Positions 8,977 to 18,092 of a stretch of 64,000 nt of DNA are shown here, one piece after another. The stretch spans positions 1-64,000 of the forward strand of contig NZ_JAEUAN010000001.1 in the NCBI RefSeq assembly GCF_019511445.1, given 5' to 3'. The notes beneath the pieces were generated by a model. The model was not told the origin of the DNA. It did no database searches and was given only the letters and a program-made list of their open reading frames with translations. Made by a program: the position numbers and the translations under genes. Position 1 is the first letter of the stretch. Each line of letters begins with the position of its first letter. This DNA is from Aliirhizobium wenxiniae. GTDB taxonomy: Bacteria > Pseudomonadota > Alphaproteobacteria > Rhizobiales > Rhizobiaceae.

Positions 8977-9575
8977 TGGCGGGGACGTCCATCAAGGCGA
9001 AGCTGCGAGCCGAAAGGCTCGCGGCGCGCGATGCGATCAATGCGGCCGAACGCGTGGAAAAGAGCCTGTCGCTGGCATCCCATGGCATGGCGGCGATTGC
9101 TTTTAGCGAGCAGACGATCGTGTCCGGCTTTCTGCCGATCCGCTCCGAGGTGGATGTCCGTCCTCTGATGGATCTTCTCAGTGAACGCGGGGCGCGGATT
9201 TGCGTGCCTGTTGTGCTCGACAAGGAGACCATCGTTTTCCGTGAACTGGCTGCGGGCGCTGAACTTGTGTCGGGTGTCTTCGGGACTGTCGGGCCGGGGC
9301 CGGAAGCGGCCGAACTCGATCCCGATATCATGCTGGTGCCGCTTGCGGCGTTCGACCGCAGAGGCCACCGGATCGGTTATGGCGGCGGCTATTATGATCG
9401 CGCGATTTACCGTTTGCAGCAAAAAGGCTGCAATCCACGGCTGATCGGCATTGCATTCGACTGCCAGGAAGTGGCATCAGTTCCCGACGAACCTCATGAT
9501 ATAAGGCTTCACGGGATCCTGACGGAAAGCGGTTTTCGCGATCTGTCCGATGAGGCCATTGTAAAGATTGGATAG
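8976..9575 (+). CDS. fthC: 5-formyltetrahydrofolate cyclo-ligase
   Basis: ATP-dependent conversion of 5-formyl-THF to 5,10-methenyl-THF, recycling an inhibitory folate. The family hallmark GHRIGYGGGYYDR is at about 131-143, and the N-terminal basic helix (KAKLRAERLAARDAI) is typical. ATG 8976 overlaps the preceding stop (TGATG) and is preferred to TTG 8973. Length is 199 aa. In many proteobacteria this gene directly follows zapA-ssrS; here four genes intervene. The next gene starts 2 bp after its stop. Confidence 0.93.
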   Translation: MAGTSIKAKLRAERLAARDAINAAERVEKSLSLASHGMAAIAFSEQTIVSGFLPIRSEVDVRPLMDLLSERGARICVPVVLDKETIVFRELAAGAELVSGVFGTVGPGPEAAELDPDIMLVPLAAFDRRGHRIGYGGGYYDRAIYRLQQKGCNPRLIGIAFDCQEVASVPDEPHDIRLHGILTESGFRDLSDEAIVKIG

Positions 9576-9577
9576 GA

Positions 9578-10402
9578 ATGCGCCTTCTCTTTCTAGGTGA
9601 CATGGTCGGCAAGACCGGCCGAACGACCGTATGGGAAAAACTGCCGGGCCTGATTTCGGACCTGAAGCTCGATTTTGTCATCGTCAACGGCGAGAACGCG
9701 GCGGGTGGCTTCGGCATTACCGAAGATATCTTTCTCGAGACGATCAATGCCGGTGCCGATGTCGTGACGACCGGCAATCATGTCTGGGATCAGAAGGAGG
9801 CCGTCAGTTTTGCCGGTCGCCATGACCAGTTCCTGCGGCCTGCGAATTATCCCGCCGGCACGCCGGGCAAGGGATCGGGCCTCTATTATGCCCGCAACGG
9901 CGCGCGCATTCTCGTCGCCAATATCATGGGCCGGGTGTTCATGCATCCGGAACTCGACGATCCCTTCAAAAGCGCGGAGGCCATTCTCGAAGCTGCACCG
10001 CTGAAGGACCAGGCGGACGCGATCATTTTCGATTTCCATGCGGAAGCGACCAGCGAGAAGCAGTGCTTTGGGCATTTCGTCGATGGCCGCGCTTCGCTTG
10101 TCGTCGGCACCCACACCCATGTGCCGACGGCCGATTGCCAGATTTTGAACGGCGGCACGGGCTACATGTCGGATGCCGGCATGTGCGGCGATTACGACTC
10201 GTCGCTGGGCATGGAAAAGGAAGAGCCGCTCAATCGCTTCATCTCGAAAATGCCGAAGGGCCGTTTCGAGGCAGCGCATGGACCGGCGACGCTTTGTGGT
10301 CTCGGCATCGAGATTTCGGATTCCACCGGGCTTGCCGAAAAGATCGAGCCGCTCCGGGTTGGACCGCGGCTGGCGGAAACCATTCCCAGCTTCTGGCGTT
10401 GA
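9578..10402 (+). CDS. YmdB-type metallophosphoesterase
   Basis: A 274-residue cytosolic member of the YmdB family of calcineurin-like phosphodiesterases (2',3'-cAMP activity in the Bacillus member). Metal ligands are visible: Asp8 in FLGDMVG, Glu39 and Asn40 in VNGENAAGG, Asn67-His68 in GNHVWD, a DFHAEATSEK segment and the terminal GTHTHVPTAD motif. It starts 2 bp after fthC, as in other rhizobia, so the two are coupled. A GCCCGGC/GCCGGGC hairpin (10450-10469) follows the stop without a T-run. Confidence 0.9.
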   Translation: MRLLFLGDMVGKTGRTTVWEKLPGLISDLKLDFVIVNGENAAGGFGITEDIFLETINAGADVVTTGNHVWDQKEAVSFAGRHDQFLRPANYPAGTPGKGSGLYYARNGARILVANIMGRVFMHPELDDPFKSAEAILEAAPLKDQADAIIFDFHAEATSEKQCFGHFVDGRASLVVGTHTHVPTADCQILNGGTGYMSDAGMCGDYDSSLGMEKEEPLNRFISKMPKGRFEAAHGPATLCGLGIEISDSTGLAEKIEPLRVGPRLAETIPSFWR

Positions 10403-10496
10403 TTGGGCAACCGCGGTTCCCATGTTAGCATTCTGCATGTGACCTTTTCGCCCGGCGCTTGTGCCGGGCAGGGCGGCATCTGCTGGAGGGCATATA

Positions 10497-10856
10497 ATGG
10501 TTGACCCGGTTACCCGCGTTTCTTCGACGTCCGCATCCGCCGCGACTTTGGTCGACAGCAGTGTGGTCAGCCGCGCCGAACCCGATAATGTCTGGGCAGG
10601 CCACCGGCAGGATCAGATCAATGCGGACCTTGCGGCGATGAAGCGTTTTCGTGAGCAGGATGGCGAGGCCGCAGGTGAAGAAGAGCCTTCCGCGTCGCTC
10701 GACGATCGCCACCCGCACCGTCGGCAGGAGGCGACTGCGTCTGATGCCCCCGATGAGCAGTCAGATGACGCGAGATTGTCGGGTGAAAGCGAGCGTATCG
10801 GCACGCGCAACTATGATGACGAGACGCCATTCGGGCATCGCACACTGATCATCTGA
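10497..10856 (+). CDS. Hypothetical protein, disordered and charged
   Basis: A 119-residue protein of no family I recognise. ATG 10497 has a strong GGAGGG site 6-7 bases upstream, so a real gene is likely. It lacks signal peptide and membrane segments. Residues 50-100 are rich in Asp, Glu, Ser, Arg and Ala and probably disordered. The C-terminus (GTRNYDDETPFGHRTLII) looks more ordered and may be the conserved part. Its position after the ymdB-like gene gives no functional clue. Confidence 0.55.
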   Translation: MVDPVTRVSSTSASAATLVDSSVVSRAEPDNVWAGHRQDQINADLAAMKRFREQDGEAAGEEEPSASLDDRHPHRRQEATASDAPDEQSDDARLSGESERIGTRNYDDETPFGHRTLII

Positions 10857-11029
10857 TCCGGCTTGATAGTGCCGTTGTAATCCGCAGCGCCTGGTGTCCA
10901 GTCAAACTCCGCCTCTGTCCGAATGACGGAATTGTGAGGCGTATATCTGCATTGTCTGCTGGACGCATCCGAATGCTTCGCCCATCCTTTCACCCGGAAT
11001 GAGCATGAACGCGTTTTCCGGGGTGTGGC

Positions 11030-11878
11030 ATGAAGCTGCGAACTCTCGCATTCGGTTTTTCGGCCTTTCTTCTTTCAGCATTCTCTTCGGCCTACGCACA
11101 GGAAGGCCTTCCGATCAGCCAGTGCCAGGCAATCGCCCAAAAACTGCCGAATGTGCGGTTTGCGAGTTTCAGCCCGCCCAACGTCCAGTTTGTGCAGGCG
11201 GGCAAGGCGCTTACGCTTGCCGAGCGGGAAGAGGTGAAGATCACCTTTGTCGGCCATTCCACCTATTTCATCGAGACGCCGGGCGGGATCGGGATCGCGA
11301 CGGATTACAGCGGCGTCCACAGGCCCGACAGATTGCCCGACGTGGTGACGATGAACCGGGCGCATTCCACTCATTACACGCTGACGCCCGATCCGGGGAT
11401 CGAGACGGTACTACACGGCTGGAGCGATGTGCCGGGTGAAAAGGCCAAACATCAGGAGATGATCGGGGATGCCTATATCCGCAATGTCGTCTCCGATATC
11501 CGCAACTGGGGTGGCGGTATCGAGGAAAACGGCAATTCGATCTTCATCTTCGAAGTCGCGGGCCTGTGCATCGGTCATCTGGGGCATCTGCATTTCGAAT
11601 TAAACGAGGCGCAATACACGGAGATCGGCAGGCTCGATATCCTGATGGTGCCTGTTGATGGCGGATTGACGATGGGAGCGGACAGCATGAGCCGCGTCGT
11701 GCAGAGGCTGCGATCTTCACTGATCCTGCCGATGCACCGCTTCGGGCCGCCGCTCGATACGTTCCTCGCCATGTTCGACGGGAAGTTCGATATTGCCTAT
11801 GCGAAGGAAAGAACGCTGAGGGTGTCGATGCGGTCGCTGCCGAAAAAGCCCACCATTCTTGTGCCGCAGGGGCTTTGA
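11030..11878 (+). CDS. Exported metallo-beta-lactamase-fold hydrolase
   Basis: A 282-residue protein with a signal peptide (about 1-23, cleavage after AYA). The UlaG-like metallo-beta-lactamase core shows TFVGHSTYFIET near 73-84, a HSTHY segment (residues 112-116), GHLGHLHFEL near 182-191 and ILPMHRFG near 234. The classical HxHxDH motif is reduced to AHSTHYT, so metal binding may be altered. Probable periplasmic hydrolase of unknown substrate. It stands alone, about 170 bp after the previous gene and followed by a repeat element. Confidence 0.75.
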   Translation: MKLRTLAFGFSAFLLSAFSSAYAQEGLPISQCQAIAQKLPNVRFASFSPPNVQFVQAGKALTLAEREEVKITFVGHSTYFIETPGGIGIATDYSGVHRPDRLPDVVTMNRAHSTHYTLTPDPGIETVLHGWSDVPGEKAKHQEMIGDAYIRNVVSDIRNWGGGIEENGNSIFIFEVAGLCIGHLGHLHFELNEAQYTEIGRLDILMVPVDGGLTMGADSMSRVVQRLRSSLILPMHRFGPPLDTFLAMFDGKFDIAYAKERTLRVSMRSLPKKPTILVPQGL

Positions 11879-11893
11879 TGGCTGCAAAAGCTA

Positions 11894-11988
11894 CGTCATG
11901 CTCGGGCTTGTCCCGAGCATCTGATCACGCTGATCCCGCACTCTCCATCACTTTGGACAGACCCTCGGGACAAGCCCGAGGGTGACGC
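11894..11988. repeat. RIME-like element with two large palindromes
   Basis: Two perfect 9-5-9 palindromes face each other: ATGCTCGGG-N5-CCCGAGCAT (11898-11920) and ACCCTCGGG-N5-CCCGAGGGT (11961-11983). Their loops (CTTGT and ACAAG) are reverse complements, and the whole unit is bounded by CGTCA and TGACG. This is the organisation of rhizobial intergenic mosaic elements of about 100 bp. It lies between convergent genes. A half-copy occurs at 22074-22096. Confidence 0.75.
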
Positions 11989-12004
11989 CCGTTGGTTTAG
12001 ATCA

Positions 12005-12517
12005 TTAATGTACTGCGGAGAAGGTGAGGTGCTGTTTGACACCCACCTCCGGCATCTTCTCGTCGGTCATGTTGGCCTTGGCGATTTCCCAGCCGAATTT
12101 CAGAGTGCTGTTGGTCGAGGCCCAGATTTCGGCATCATCAACCTTGAAGGCGAGCATGGTGAGAAGCGGGTCATCCTTGCCCTGCTCGTACCAGGCTGCG
12201 GTCACGGCACTCCAGTATTCGTCGCGCTTGGCCGGGTCGAGGCGGACTTCGATGAGGCCGGAGAGGCAGGCGTGGTAATCGTGGTTCTTGCCAATGACGC
12301 AGAAATGCGCGCGGCCACCTGCGCCAATAGCGCGCACGAGATCCGTATCCATCTTGGTGAAAAACCAGATCGTGTTGGTCTTCGTGTCGACATTCGGCGC
12401 CATAGGCTGGAAATGCATATGGGCGCCTTCAAGGCCGAGCATGCCGGCGTGGACGCTGTTGATCTCGTCCCACAGTTGACGTTCCGGTGCTTCGCGGGCT
12501 TCGGTGAGGCTTGCCAT
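12005..12517 (-). CDS. Pyridoxamine 5'-phosphate oxidase-family general stress protein
   Basis: A 170-residue split-barrel flavin-binding protein of the Pyridox_ox_2 type often annotated as general stress protein. The segment TIWFFTKMDTDLVRAI (about 49-64) followed by a strand with AHFCVIGKNHDYHACLSG is typical of the FMN-binding barrel; it is too short for true PdxH. ATG 12517 is chosen because AAGGAGA precedes it and because the longer frame (from 12565) would begin inside a clear EcfG-type promoter. That promoter, about 35 bp upstream, predicts induction by general stress. Confidence 0.8.
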   Translation of the reverse strand: MASLTEAREAPERQLWDEINSVHAGMLGLEGAHMHFQPMAPNVDTKTNTIWFFTKMDTDLVRAIGAGGRAHFCVIGKNHDYHACLSGLIEVRLDPAKRDEYWSAVTAAWYEQGKDDPLLTMLAFKVDDAEIWASTNSTLKFGWEIAKANMTDEKMPEVGVKQHLTFSAVH

Positions 12518-12552
12518 CTTCTGCGTCTCCTTTTGTTGTTCTCGATAGGTCA

Positions 12553-12577
12553 AACGGAGCTGCAAAGGCTTTGTTCC
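12553..12577 (-). promoter_or_regulatory. EcfG-type general stress promoter
   Basis: On the minus strand: GGAAC (12577-12573), 16-bp spacer, CGTT (12556-12553). This is an exact match to the alphaproteobacterial EcfG/RpoE2 consensus. The expected transcript start is about 30 bases before ATG 12517. Confidence 0.75.
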
Positions 12578-12688
12578 GGCCCATTTCGTTGAGGCGGCGA
12601 GGCTTGGGTAACCGAAATGCCTTGAATGGCGGGCGCTTCGAAATTATAAGGCGCCCATTCCAAAACCGGTAAAAGTATCAGGGGTGCC

Positions 12689-13435
12689 ATGGCTGGCCAT
12701 TCACAGTTCAAAAACATCATGCACCGCAAGGGCAAGCAGGACGGCATCCGTTCCAAGATGTTCTCCAAGCTCGCGCGCGAAATCACCGTTGCTGCCAAGA
12801 CAGGTCTTCCCGACCCGACGATGAACGCTGCGCTGCGCCTTGCCGTGCAGAACGCCAAGGCACAGTCGATGCCGAAGGACAATATCGACCGTGCAATCAA
12901 GAAGGCATCGGGTGCCGACGCCGAGAACTATGATGCGGTTCGTTACGAGGGTTACGGCCCGGGCGGTACTGCCGTCATCGTCGAGGCGCTGACCGACAAC
13001 CGCAACCGTACCGCATCGAACGTCCGTTCGATCTTCACCAAGGCCGGTGGTGCCCTGGGTGAAACCGGTTCGGTTTCCTTCTCCTTCGATCACGTTGGCG
13101 AAATCACCTACAAGCTTTCCGTCGGTGACGCGGACAAGGTGATGGAAGCGGCAATCGAAGCCGGTGCCGATGATGTCGAGACCGACGAAGAAGGCCACAC
13201 CATCTATTGCGGCTTCGAAGACATGAACGAAGTGTCCAAGGCGCTGGAAGCGGTGCTTGGCGAGGCCGAGACCGTCAAGGCGATCTGGAAGGCGCAGAAC
13301 ACGATTGAAGTCGATGAGGAAAAGGCGCAGTCGCTGATGAAGCTCATCGGCAACCTGGAAGACGACGACGACGTGCAGAACGTCTATTCGAACTTCGAAG
13401 TCTCCGAAGAAGTTCTGGCCAAGCTTTCGGCCTAA
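12689..13435 (+). CDS. yebC: YebC/PmpR-family regulator (TACO1-like)
   Basis: A 248-residue protein of the YebC/TACO1 family, which includes DNA-binding regulators and proteins that relieve ribosome stalling. The N-terminal segment [18 protein letters not shown] and the GRYEG-like [14 protein letters not shown] (near 88-101) are hallmarks. In alphaproteobacteria it commonly precedes ruvC; here three genes on other strands or of other function lie between. A strong terminator follows. No promoter stands out in the 171 bp upstream. Confidence 0.95.
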   Translation: MAGHSQFKNIMHRKGKQDGIRSKMFSKLAREITVAAKTGLPDPTMNAALRLAVQNAKAQSMPKDNIDRAIKKASGADAENYDAVRYEGYGPGGTAVIVEALTDNRNRTASNVRSIFTKAGGALGETGSVSFSFDHVGEITYKLSVGDADKVMEAAIEAGADDVETDEEGHTIYCGFEDMNEVSKALEAVLGEAETVKAIWKAQNTIEVDEEKAQSLMKLIGNLEDDDDVQNVYSNFEVSEEVLAKLSA

Positions 13436-13460
13436 TTGATCGTCATAACCTTTAAATTGG

Positions 13461-13488
13461 AACGGGCCGGTTTTACCGGCCCGTTTTT
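13461..13488 (+). terminator. yebC terminator
   Basis: A perfect 10-bp stem (AACGGGCCGG with CCGGCCCGTT, loop of 5) is followed by TTT, 25 bases after the yebC stop. Confidence 0.9.
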
Positions 13489-13497
13489 CGTTGTGCG

Positions 13498-14493
13498 TCA
13501 GGCTTTTTCCATCATCGGCAGTGACGCGAACAGTTCGACCGAATGCAGGCGTGCGTCGATGTCATGGATTGGCATGGAGACGATCAGTTCGTCCGCGCCG
13601 GTTTCCTCCAAGAAATCCTTCAGCTTTGCCTCGATGGTCGGCACGGAGCCGACGGCGGCGTAGCGCAGCGTATGCTCGACGCTCATCTTTTCCATCGGCG
13701 TCCAGAAACCGTCCATGCTGTCCAGCGGCTTGGGGAAGCGGGTGCGGACATTTTTGCGCAGGTTGACGAATTGCTGCTGCGACGAGGTGAACAAGCGTTC
13801 GGCTTCCTCGTCGGTGTCTGCTGCAACGCCCATGACGCCAACCATGACATAAGGCCTGTCGAGTTCCGCTGACGGCTGGAAGCGTTCGCGATAGATCGCA
13901 ATCGCATCCATCAGCATGTCGGGCGCGAAATGGGAAGCGAAGGCATAGGGGAGGCCTAGCGCTGCTGCGAGATGGGCGCTGTAGAGGCTTGAGCCGAGCA
14001 GCCAGAGCGGCACATTGGCCTCGGTGCCGGGCACTGCGATGATCGCCTGGTTTTCGATCGGCGTACCGAGCAGGTGTTTCAGCTCGACGATATCCTGCGG
14101 AAAGTTTTCAGCACCCGCTTCCATATTGCGGCGAAGCGCGCTCGCCGTGCGCATGTCGGTGCCGGGAGCGCGGCCGAGGCCGAGATCGACACGGCCCGGC
14201 AGAAGCGCTTCCAGCGTGCCGAACTGTTCGGCGATGACGAGGGGGGAGTGGTTGGGCAGCATGACGCCGCCGGATCCGACGCGGATTTTCTTCGTGGCTG
14301 CGCCTACATGGGCGATGACGATCGATGTTGCGGCGCTGGCAATGCCGGGCATGCCGTGGTGCTCGGCCAGCCAGACGCGCTTGTATCCTTGCTCTTCGGC
14401 CTTGATTGCCATCTGGCGGGATTGGTCGAGTGCATCACGCACCGAGTAGCCTTCGCCGACCGGCGAAAGGTCAAGTATCGAAAACGGAATCAT
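13498..14493 (-). CDS. LLM-class flavin-dependent oxidoreductase
   Basis: A 331-residue luciferase-like monooxygenase fold (TIM barrel). The N-terminal [14 protein letters not shown] and [14 protein letters not shown] (around 39-52) and the [22 protein letters not shown] segment (near 70-91) are typical of the group that includes YhbW-type proteins. It likely uses reduced FMN to oxidise a small organic substrate in the cytosol; the substrate cannot be read from sequence. It converges on yebC with the terminator between. The single ATG sits after a GGAAAGG-containing leader. Confidence 0.88.
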   Translation of the reverse strand: MIPFSILDLSPVGEGYSVRDALDQSRQMAIKAEEQGYKRVWLAEHHGMPGIASAATSIVIAHVGAATKKIRVGSGGVMLPNHSPLVIAEQFGTLEALLPGRVDLGLGRAPGTDMRTASALRRNMEAGAENFPQDIVELKHLLGTPIENQAIIAVPGTEANVPLWLLGSSLYSAHLAAALGLPYAFASHFAPDMLMDAIAIYRERFQPSAELDRPYVMVGVMGVAADTDEEAERLFTSSQQQFVNLRKNVRTRFPKPLDSMDGFWTPMEKMSVEHTLRYAAVGSVPTIEAKLKDFLEETGADELIVSMPIHDIDARLHSVELFASLPMMEKA

Positions 14494-14596
14494 GGATCTA
14501 CCTTGGAAAGGAACAATTCTGTGGTTCCTATCTAGGAAGCCGCAACCGCCGATGCGACCCTTGAACCGATAAAAGCATCGCGAGGCTTTTCCGCCT

Positions 14597-15967
14597 TCAG
14601 CTCTTCACCAGTCTCAGGTGGCTACGATGGTGTGGGGGACGCGTATCCGGCGGAGTGTGGTCGTCGTGCAGCACGGTAATGTGGATGAAGCGCCCGCAAT
14701 GCCGGTTGATGATGGCAAGCTCCTGCGACATGCGTTCAAGTGCGGCCTCCAGCGCATGGTCGAGCGCGCGGCGCTGGCCCGAAAATTTGAGGGTTCCATC
14801 CAAAATGACGCCGCTGCGGGCCACCATATCGGACGACATCGTGGAAGCTTGCGAGATTGCCGCGAGCTTGTTGCCGATGGTCTCGAAACTTTCGTGAAGA
14901 TGCTGCTCCTGTCGCAGGAGATGATCCGCCTGCGAGCGGGTGTGCTTGAGGCTGAGCGCAACGTCACGCTCAAGAAGCGAAGCCTGTTTTGCCGCCGCGG
15001 CACTGGTTTCTGCCATATCGCGCAGTTCTGCAGCAAAGACGGGCAGCGTTTCCTGCGGGCCGGCCATGTTTGCGGCCGCAACGCTGGCGCTGACGGACAG
15101 CATGTTGGTGCGGAAAGCCACATCGCGCATCAATGCCGCGATCTCTCCGACCTGTTTTTCGGAACCGCGCAGGCTTTCGGAGGCCTTGGCCTCCTTTGTC
15201 GCGGTTTCGCAGCTTTGCTGCCAATATGCCTTGGCATTGGCGGCGATGGCTGCGATCTCTCTCAGCGCCGCATCCTGTTCACGCAACAGATCGGCGATAT
15301 CCCGCAGCCCATTGCCGGCGACAGAGAGAGCCGGGACTTCGTCCGGTATCAGCGAGCGCTCCTGCGCCAGCCGGATGCGCGCCTCGGCACATTCGCCATG
15401 CAGCGTTCCTGCCGAGGTGATTATGGTTGTCAGGCTCTCGTTGAGCGAGCTGGCGGCCTTGTTGAAATCACCACGCAGCCCTTCGAAACCGTCGGAAAAC
15501 GGCGTGTCGAGACTGACGGAAAGGTCGCCCGTCGCCAATCGCCGCAAACCGGCATCCAATGCGCTGAGCGCCTCTTCCGACGCTTTCTGGCGATCCGCGC
15601 TTCCCTTCGCATTGTCCAGATCCGCGCCCTTCAATCCAATGAGGCGCGGGCCTGCCGGACTGACGCACTCCGGCGATGATTTCGGTGTATGGGAACGCGT
15701 CGATAACCCCAAGCCGGATGTGGCTCCGTTTTCGGCTGTTGAGCCGAAGGATCGTCGGGTTGGGGGCTGCCCCAGCGCGTGACTGCCGGCAATACGGGTG
15801 GCCATCATGGCCGTCGCCATCGAGAATAGAATGACGCCCGCTGCCAGGGTTGCCGTCATGGCGGGGGACATGCCCGGAGAAAGAGTGGATGCGATCACAG
15901 CCAGCAGGCCATTCTGCAACAGCAGCAGAACCATGATCTTCATGAACAAACTCTGGCGTTCAGACAT
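14597..15967 (-). CDS. Degenerate methyl-accepting chemotaxis protein
   Basis: A 456-residue protein with two N-terminal membrane helices (about 9-28 and 38-58), almost no periplasmic domain, a disordered linker (60-130), a HAMP-like segment (about 135-190, [14 protein letters not shown]) and a long coiled coil. The receptor hairpin tip is recognisable but eroded: [19 protein letters not shown] replaces the canonical IAFQTNLLALNAAVEAARA. The Glu and Arg residues that contact CheW and CheA are lost. The C-terminus is rich in His and Arg. ATG 15967 has GGAGAGGG upstream. It may be a cytoskeletal or scaffold relative rather than a working receptor. Confidence 0.7.
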   Translation of the reverse strand: MSERQSLFMKIMVLLLLQNGLLAVIASTLSPGMSPAMTATLAAGVILFSMATAMMATRIAGSHALGQPPTRRSFGSTAENGATSGLGLSTRSHTPKSSPECVSPAGPRLIGLKGADLDNAKGSADRQKASEEALSALDAGLRRLATGDLSVSLDTPFSDGFEGLRGDFNKAASSLNESLTTIITSAGTLHGECAEARIRLAQERSLIPDEVPALSVAGNGLRDIADLLREQDAALREIAAIAANAKAYWQQSCETATKEAKASESLRGSEKQVGEIAALMRDVAFRTNMLSVSASVAAANMAGPQETLPVFAAELRDMAETSAAAAKQASLLERDVALSLKHTRSQADHLLRQEQHLHESFETIGNKLAAISQASTMSSDMVARSGVILDGTLKFSGQRRALDHALEAALERMSQELAIINRHCGRFIHITVLHDDHTPPDTRPPHHRSHLRLVKS

Positions 15968-16059
15968 CGCCCTCTCTCCCTCTCGTATCATTCGAGAACA
16001 CCCAGAACGCGGAAAAGCCGCCGTCGTTGCAAAGGCTATGTTAGTAGAGCGACATATGG

Positions 16060-16076
16060 TTAGCGGGGCGTTAACC
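16060..16076. promoter_or_regulatory. Possible CtrA box, one mismatch
   Basis: TTAG-N7-TTAACC between the divergent receptor-like gene and ruvC. The CtrA consensus is TTAA-N7-TTAAC, so one half-site differs by one base. Position fits control of either gene. Confidence 0.35.
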
Positions 16077-16148
16077 AGTGAAAGATCGATGTTTCTGTTT
16101 TGTTCATTTTTCGATGGCTATCAAGGGCGGGTGGAGCTAGGGTGAGAC

Positions 16149-16658
16149 ATGGCAGACATCATTCGAATCATCGGCATCGATCCTGGACTGCGGCGCACGG
16201 GCTGGGGAGTGATAGACACGATCGGCAACAGCCTGAAGTTCGTTGCCTCAGGCACGGTGACCTCTGATGGCGATATGGATCTCGCCTCTCGCTTGTGCCA
16301 GCTGCATGACGGGCTTGCCGAGGTCGTGCATGCCTACAAGCCGGATGAGGCGGCGGTCGAACAGACCTTCGTCAACAAGGATGCTGTGGCGACGCTGAAG
16401 CTAGGGCAGGCCCGCGGCGTCGTCATGCTGGTGCCGGCCCGTGCCGGATTGCCGGTTTCGGAATATGCGCCGAATGCCGTGAAAAAGGCGGTGATCGGTG
16501 TCGGACATGGCGACAAGAAGCAGATCCACATGATGCTGAAGATTCTGATGCCGAAGGTGGAGTTCAAGGGCGACGATGCCGCCGACGCACTCGCCATTGC
16601 GATTTGCCACGCGCATAACCGCGGCGGAAACCGGATGCGGCAGGCGCTGGCGGGCTGA
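16149..16658 (+). CDS. ruvC: Holliday junction endonuclease RuvC
   Basis: Resolves Holliday junctions by paired nicks, working with RuvAB. All four acidic catalytic residues are present: Asp11 in GIDPG, Glu71 in AAVEQTF, and Asp143 and Asp146 in DDAADALA. Length (169 aa) is standard. In most relatives ruvA follows at once; here a toxin-antitoxin pair is inserted. Confidence 0.97.
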   Translation: MADIIRIIGIDPGLRRTGWGVIDTIGNSLKFVASGTVTSDGDMDLASRLCQLHDGLAEVVHAYKPDEAAVEQTFVNKDAVATLKLGQARGVVMLVPARAGLPVSEYAPNAVKKAVIGVGHGDKKQIHMMLKILMPKVEFKGDDAADALAIAICHAHNRGGNRMRQALAG

Positions 16659-16676
16659 TTGGTCAAGACTTTGTTC

Positions 16677-16724
16677 TTGACTTGTTCTCGTGAGCGTAGT
16701 AGGTAATACCGCAGAGGTATTACC
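16677..16724 (+). promoter_or_regulatory. Promoter and operator of the toxin-antitoxin pair
   Basis: -35 TTGACT (16677-16682), 17-bp spacer, -10-like TAGGTA (16700-16705). A perfect 9-5-9 palindrome GGTAATACC-N5-GGTATTACC (16702-16724) overlaps the -10 and ends at the base before the ATG. It also contains the only ribosome site (GAGG, 16714-16717). AbrB-type antitoxins usually repress their own promoter, so this is the expected operator. Confidence 0.7.
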
Positions 16725-16988
16725 ATGCGTGTCACTGAAAAAGGCCAGGTTACAATCCCGAAGGATATCCGCGATCGGCTGAATATCGGTCCTGGTTCGG
16801 AGGTGGATTTTGTTGCCGACGAGAAGGGCGCGCGGCTTGTGGTGCTCTCCGGCGAGAAGTCGTCTTCGCATGATGATTTCGCAACTTGGGTCCGGAATGT
16901 GTCGGGCACGTTTGACACCCAGGGAATGACCGCGGACGAATACATGGAATGGCTGAGGGGGCCGCGTGATGACCTCGGTCCTCGTTGA
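16725..16988 (+). CDS. AbrB-type antitoxin
   Basis: An 87-residue protein with a swapped-hairpin AbrB DNA-binding domain at the N-terminus (VTEKGQVTIPKDIRDRLNI, 3-21). The C-terminal tail (about 45-87), with TADEYMEWLRGPR, is the likely toxin-binding part. It overlaps the PIN-domain gene by 20 bp. Role: dimeric antitoxin that neutralises the toxin and represses the operon. Assignment rests on the domain and pairing. Confidence 0.85.
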   Translation: MRVTEKGQVTIPKDIRDRLNIGPGSEVDFVADEKGARLVVLSGEKSSSHDDFATWVRNVSGTFDTQGMTADEYMEWLRGPRDDLGPR

Positions 16989-17388
16989 CACCAATATATT
17001 CATCGATGTGTTCGGTCTGGAAACTCGCTTCACGCACTGGTCCTCCGAGGTGATCATCAGGCTGAGATCCGAAGCGAAGTTTGTGCTGACGCCAATTGTC
17101 TGGGCAGAGCTGGCGACGATGGCGTCCAGCGAAGACGAGTTGATGTTCATGCTGGCGCGGTTGGAACTGGTTCGAGAACCGCTACCGTTTTCCGCAGCAT
17201 ATCATGCCGGTCTGGCTCATACTTCTTATCGCCGTGCTGGTGGCCTTCGCGAGCGAACGTTGCCCGATTTCCTGATCGGGGCACATGCGTCGCTGAAATC
17301 GCATCGATTGCTGACGCGGGATGCGGCGCGCTACCGTGCTTATTTTCCGTCATTGCAAATTATCTCTCCCGAAACTCATCCTCTCTAG
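16969..17388 (+). CDS. VapC-like PIN-domain toxin
   Basis: A 139-residue PIN-domain ribonuclease. The acidic quartet is complete: Asp7 in LVDTN, Glu47 in WAELA, Asp100 in LPDFLIGAHA and Asp118 in TRDAARYRAYFP. VapC toxins cut tRNA or rRNA; the target here is unknown. ATG 16969 is preferred over GTG 16966. With the AbrB-type partner it forms a type II module placed between ruvC and ruvA, 18 bp before ruvA, so ruvA expression may depend partly on the module's promoter. Confidence 0.85.
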   Translation: MTSVLVDTNIFIDVFGLETRFTHWSSEVIIRLRSEAKFVLTPIVWAELATMASSEDELMFMLARLELVREPLPFSAAYHAGLAHTSYRRAGGLRERTLPDFLIGAHASLKSHRLLTRDAARYRAYFPSLQIISPETHPL

Positions 17389-17406
17389 TCACGCGGCGGA
17401 CATTTC

Positions 17407-18021
17407 ATGATCGGCAAGCTTAAAGGTACTATCGACGAGATCGGCACGGACCATGTACTCATCGATGTGCATGGTGTCTGTTACGAAGCCTTCTGCTCGT
17501 CGCGCACGCTGTCACGGCTGAATGTCGGCGAGGCGGCGATCCTGTTCATCGAAACCTATGTGCGCGAAGACCAGCTGAAGCTGTTCGGCTTCGTTTCGGC
17601 GCTGGAACGTGAATGGTTCGGTTTGCTGCAGAGCGTGCAGGGTGTCGGTTCAAAGGTGGCGCTTGCGGTGCTTTCGACGCTGACGCCGGGCGAGCTTGCC
17701 AATGCGATCGCGCTGCAGGACAAGACGGCGGTTTCTCGTGCACCGGGTGTCGGGCCGAAGGTGGCGGTGCGCATCGTCACCGAGTTGAAGAACAAGGCGC
17801 CCGCCTTTGCCGGTGAAGCTGCCGCTAATATCGGCCTGAAGCAGGAGATCGGCGAGGGTGTGGCCTCTGCACCTGTTTCCGATGCCGTTTCGGCACTGAC
17901 CAATCTCGGTTATTCGCGCGATCAGGCGGCAAATGCCGTTGCCGCGGCGCTGAAGACCGCGGGTGAGGGGGCTGATAGCGCCAAGCTGATCCGGTTGGGG
18001 TTGAAGGAGTTGGCACGCTGA
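17407..18021 (+). CDS. ruvA: Holliday junction DNA-binding subunit RuvA
   Basis: Binds four-way junctions as a tetramer and loads RuvB. The N-terminal OB fold ([20 protein letters not shown]), the helix-hairpin-helix segments ([14 protein letters not shown] near 78-91 and [13 protein letters not shown] near 113-125) and the C-terminal RuvB-binding domain (about 155-204) are all visible. Length 204 aa. It begins 18 bp after the toxin gene, and ruvB follows 71 bp later. Confidence 0.97.
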   Translation: MIGKLKGTIDEIGTDHVLIDVHGVCYEAFCSSRTLSRLNVGEAAILFIETYVREDQLKLFGFVSALEREWFGLLQSVQGVGSKVALAVLSTLTPGELANAIALQDKTAVSRAPGVGPKVAVRIVTELKNKAPAFAGEAAANIGLKQEIGEGVASAPVSDAVSALTNLGYSRDQAANAVAAALKTAGEGADSAKLIRLGLKELAR

Positions 18022-18092
18022 CTGCGTTCGCGGCTGCGTATTCTGCCCATGTCGTGTATTGACTGGTTAACTGGTTCGAACGGAAATACCTC

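Noticed and set aside
11894..11988. CRISPR repeat
   Set aside because: Only two palindromes in inverted orientation, no regular spacers and no cas genes; it fits a RIME-like element.
13456..13484. GGAAC followed by CGTT near the yebC end
   Set aside because: The spacer is 18 bp, outside the EcfG range, and the bases belong to the terminator stem; no gene follows on the plus strand.
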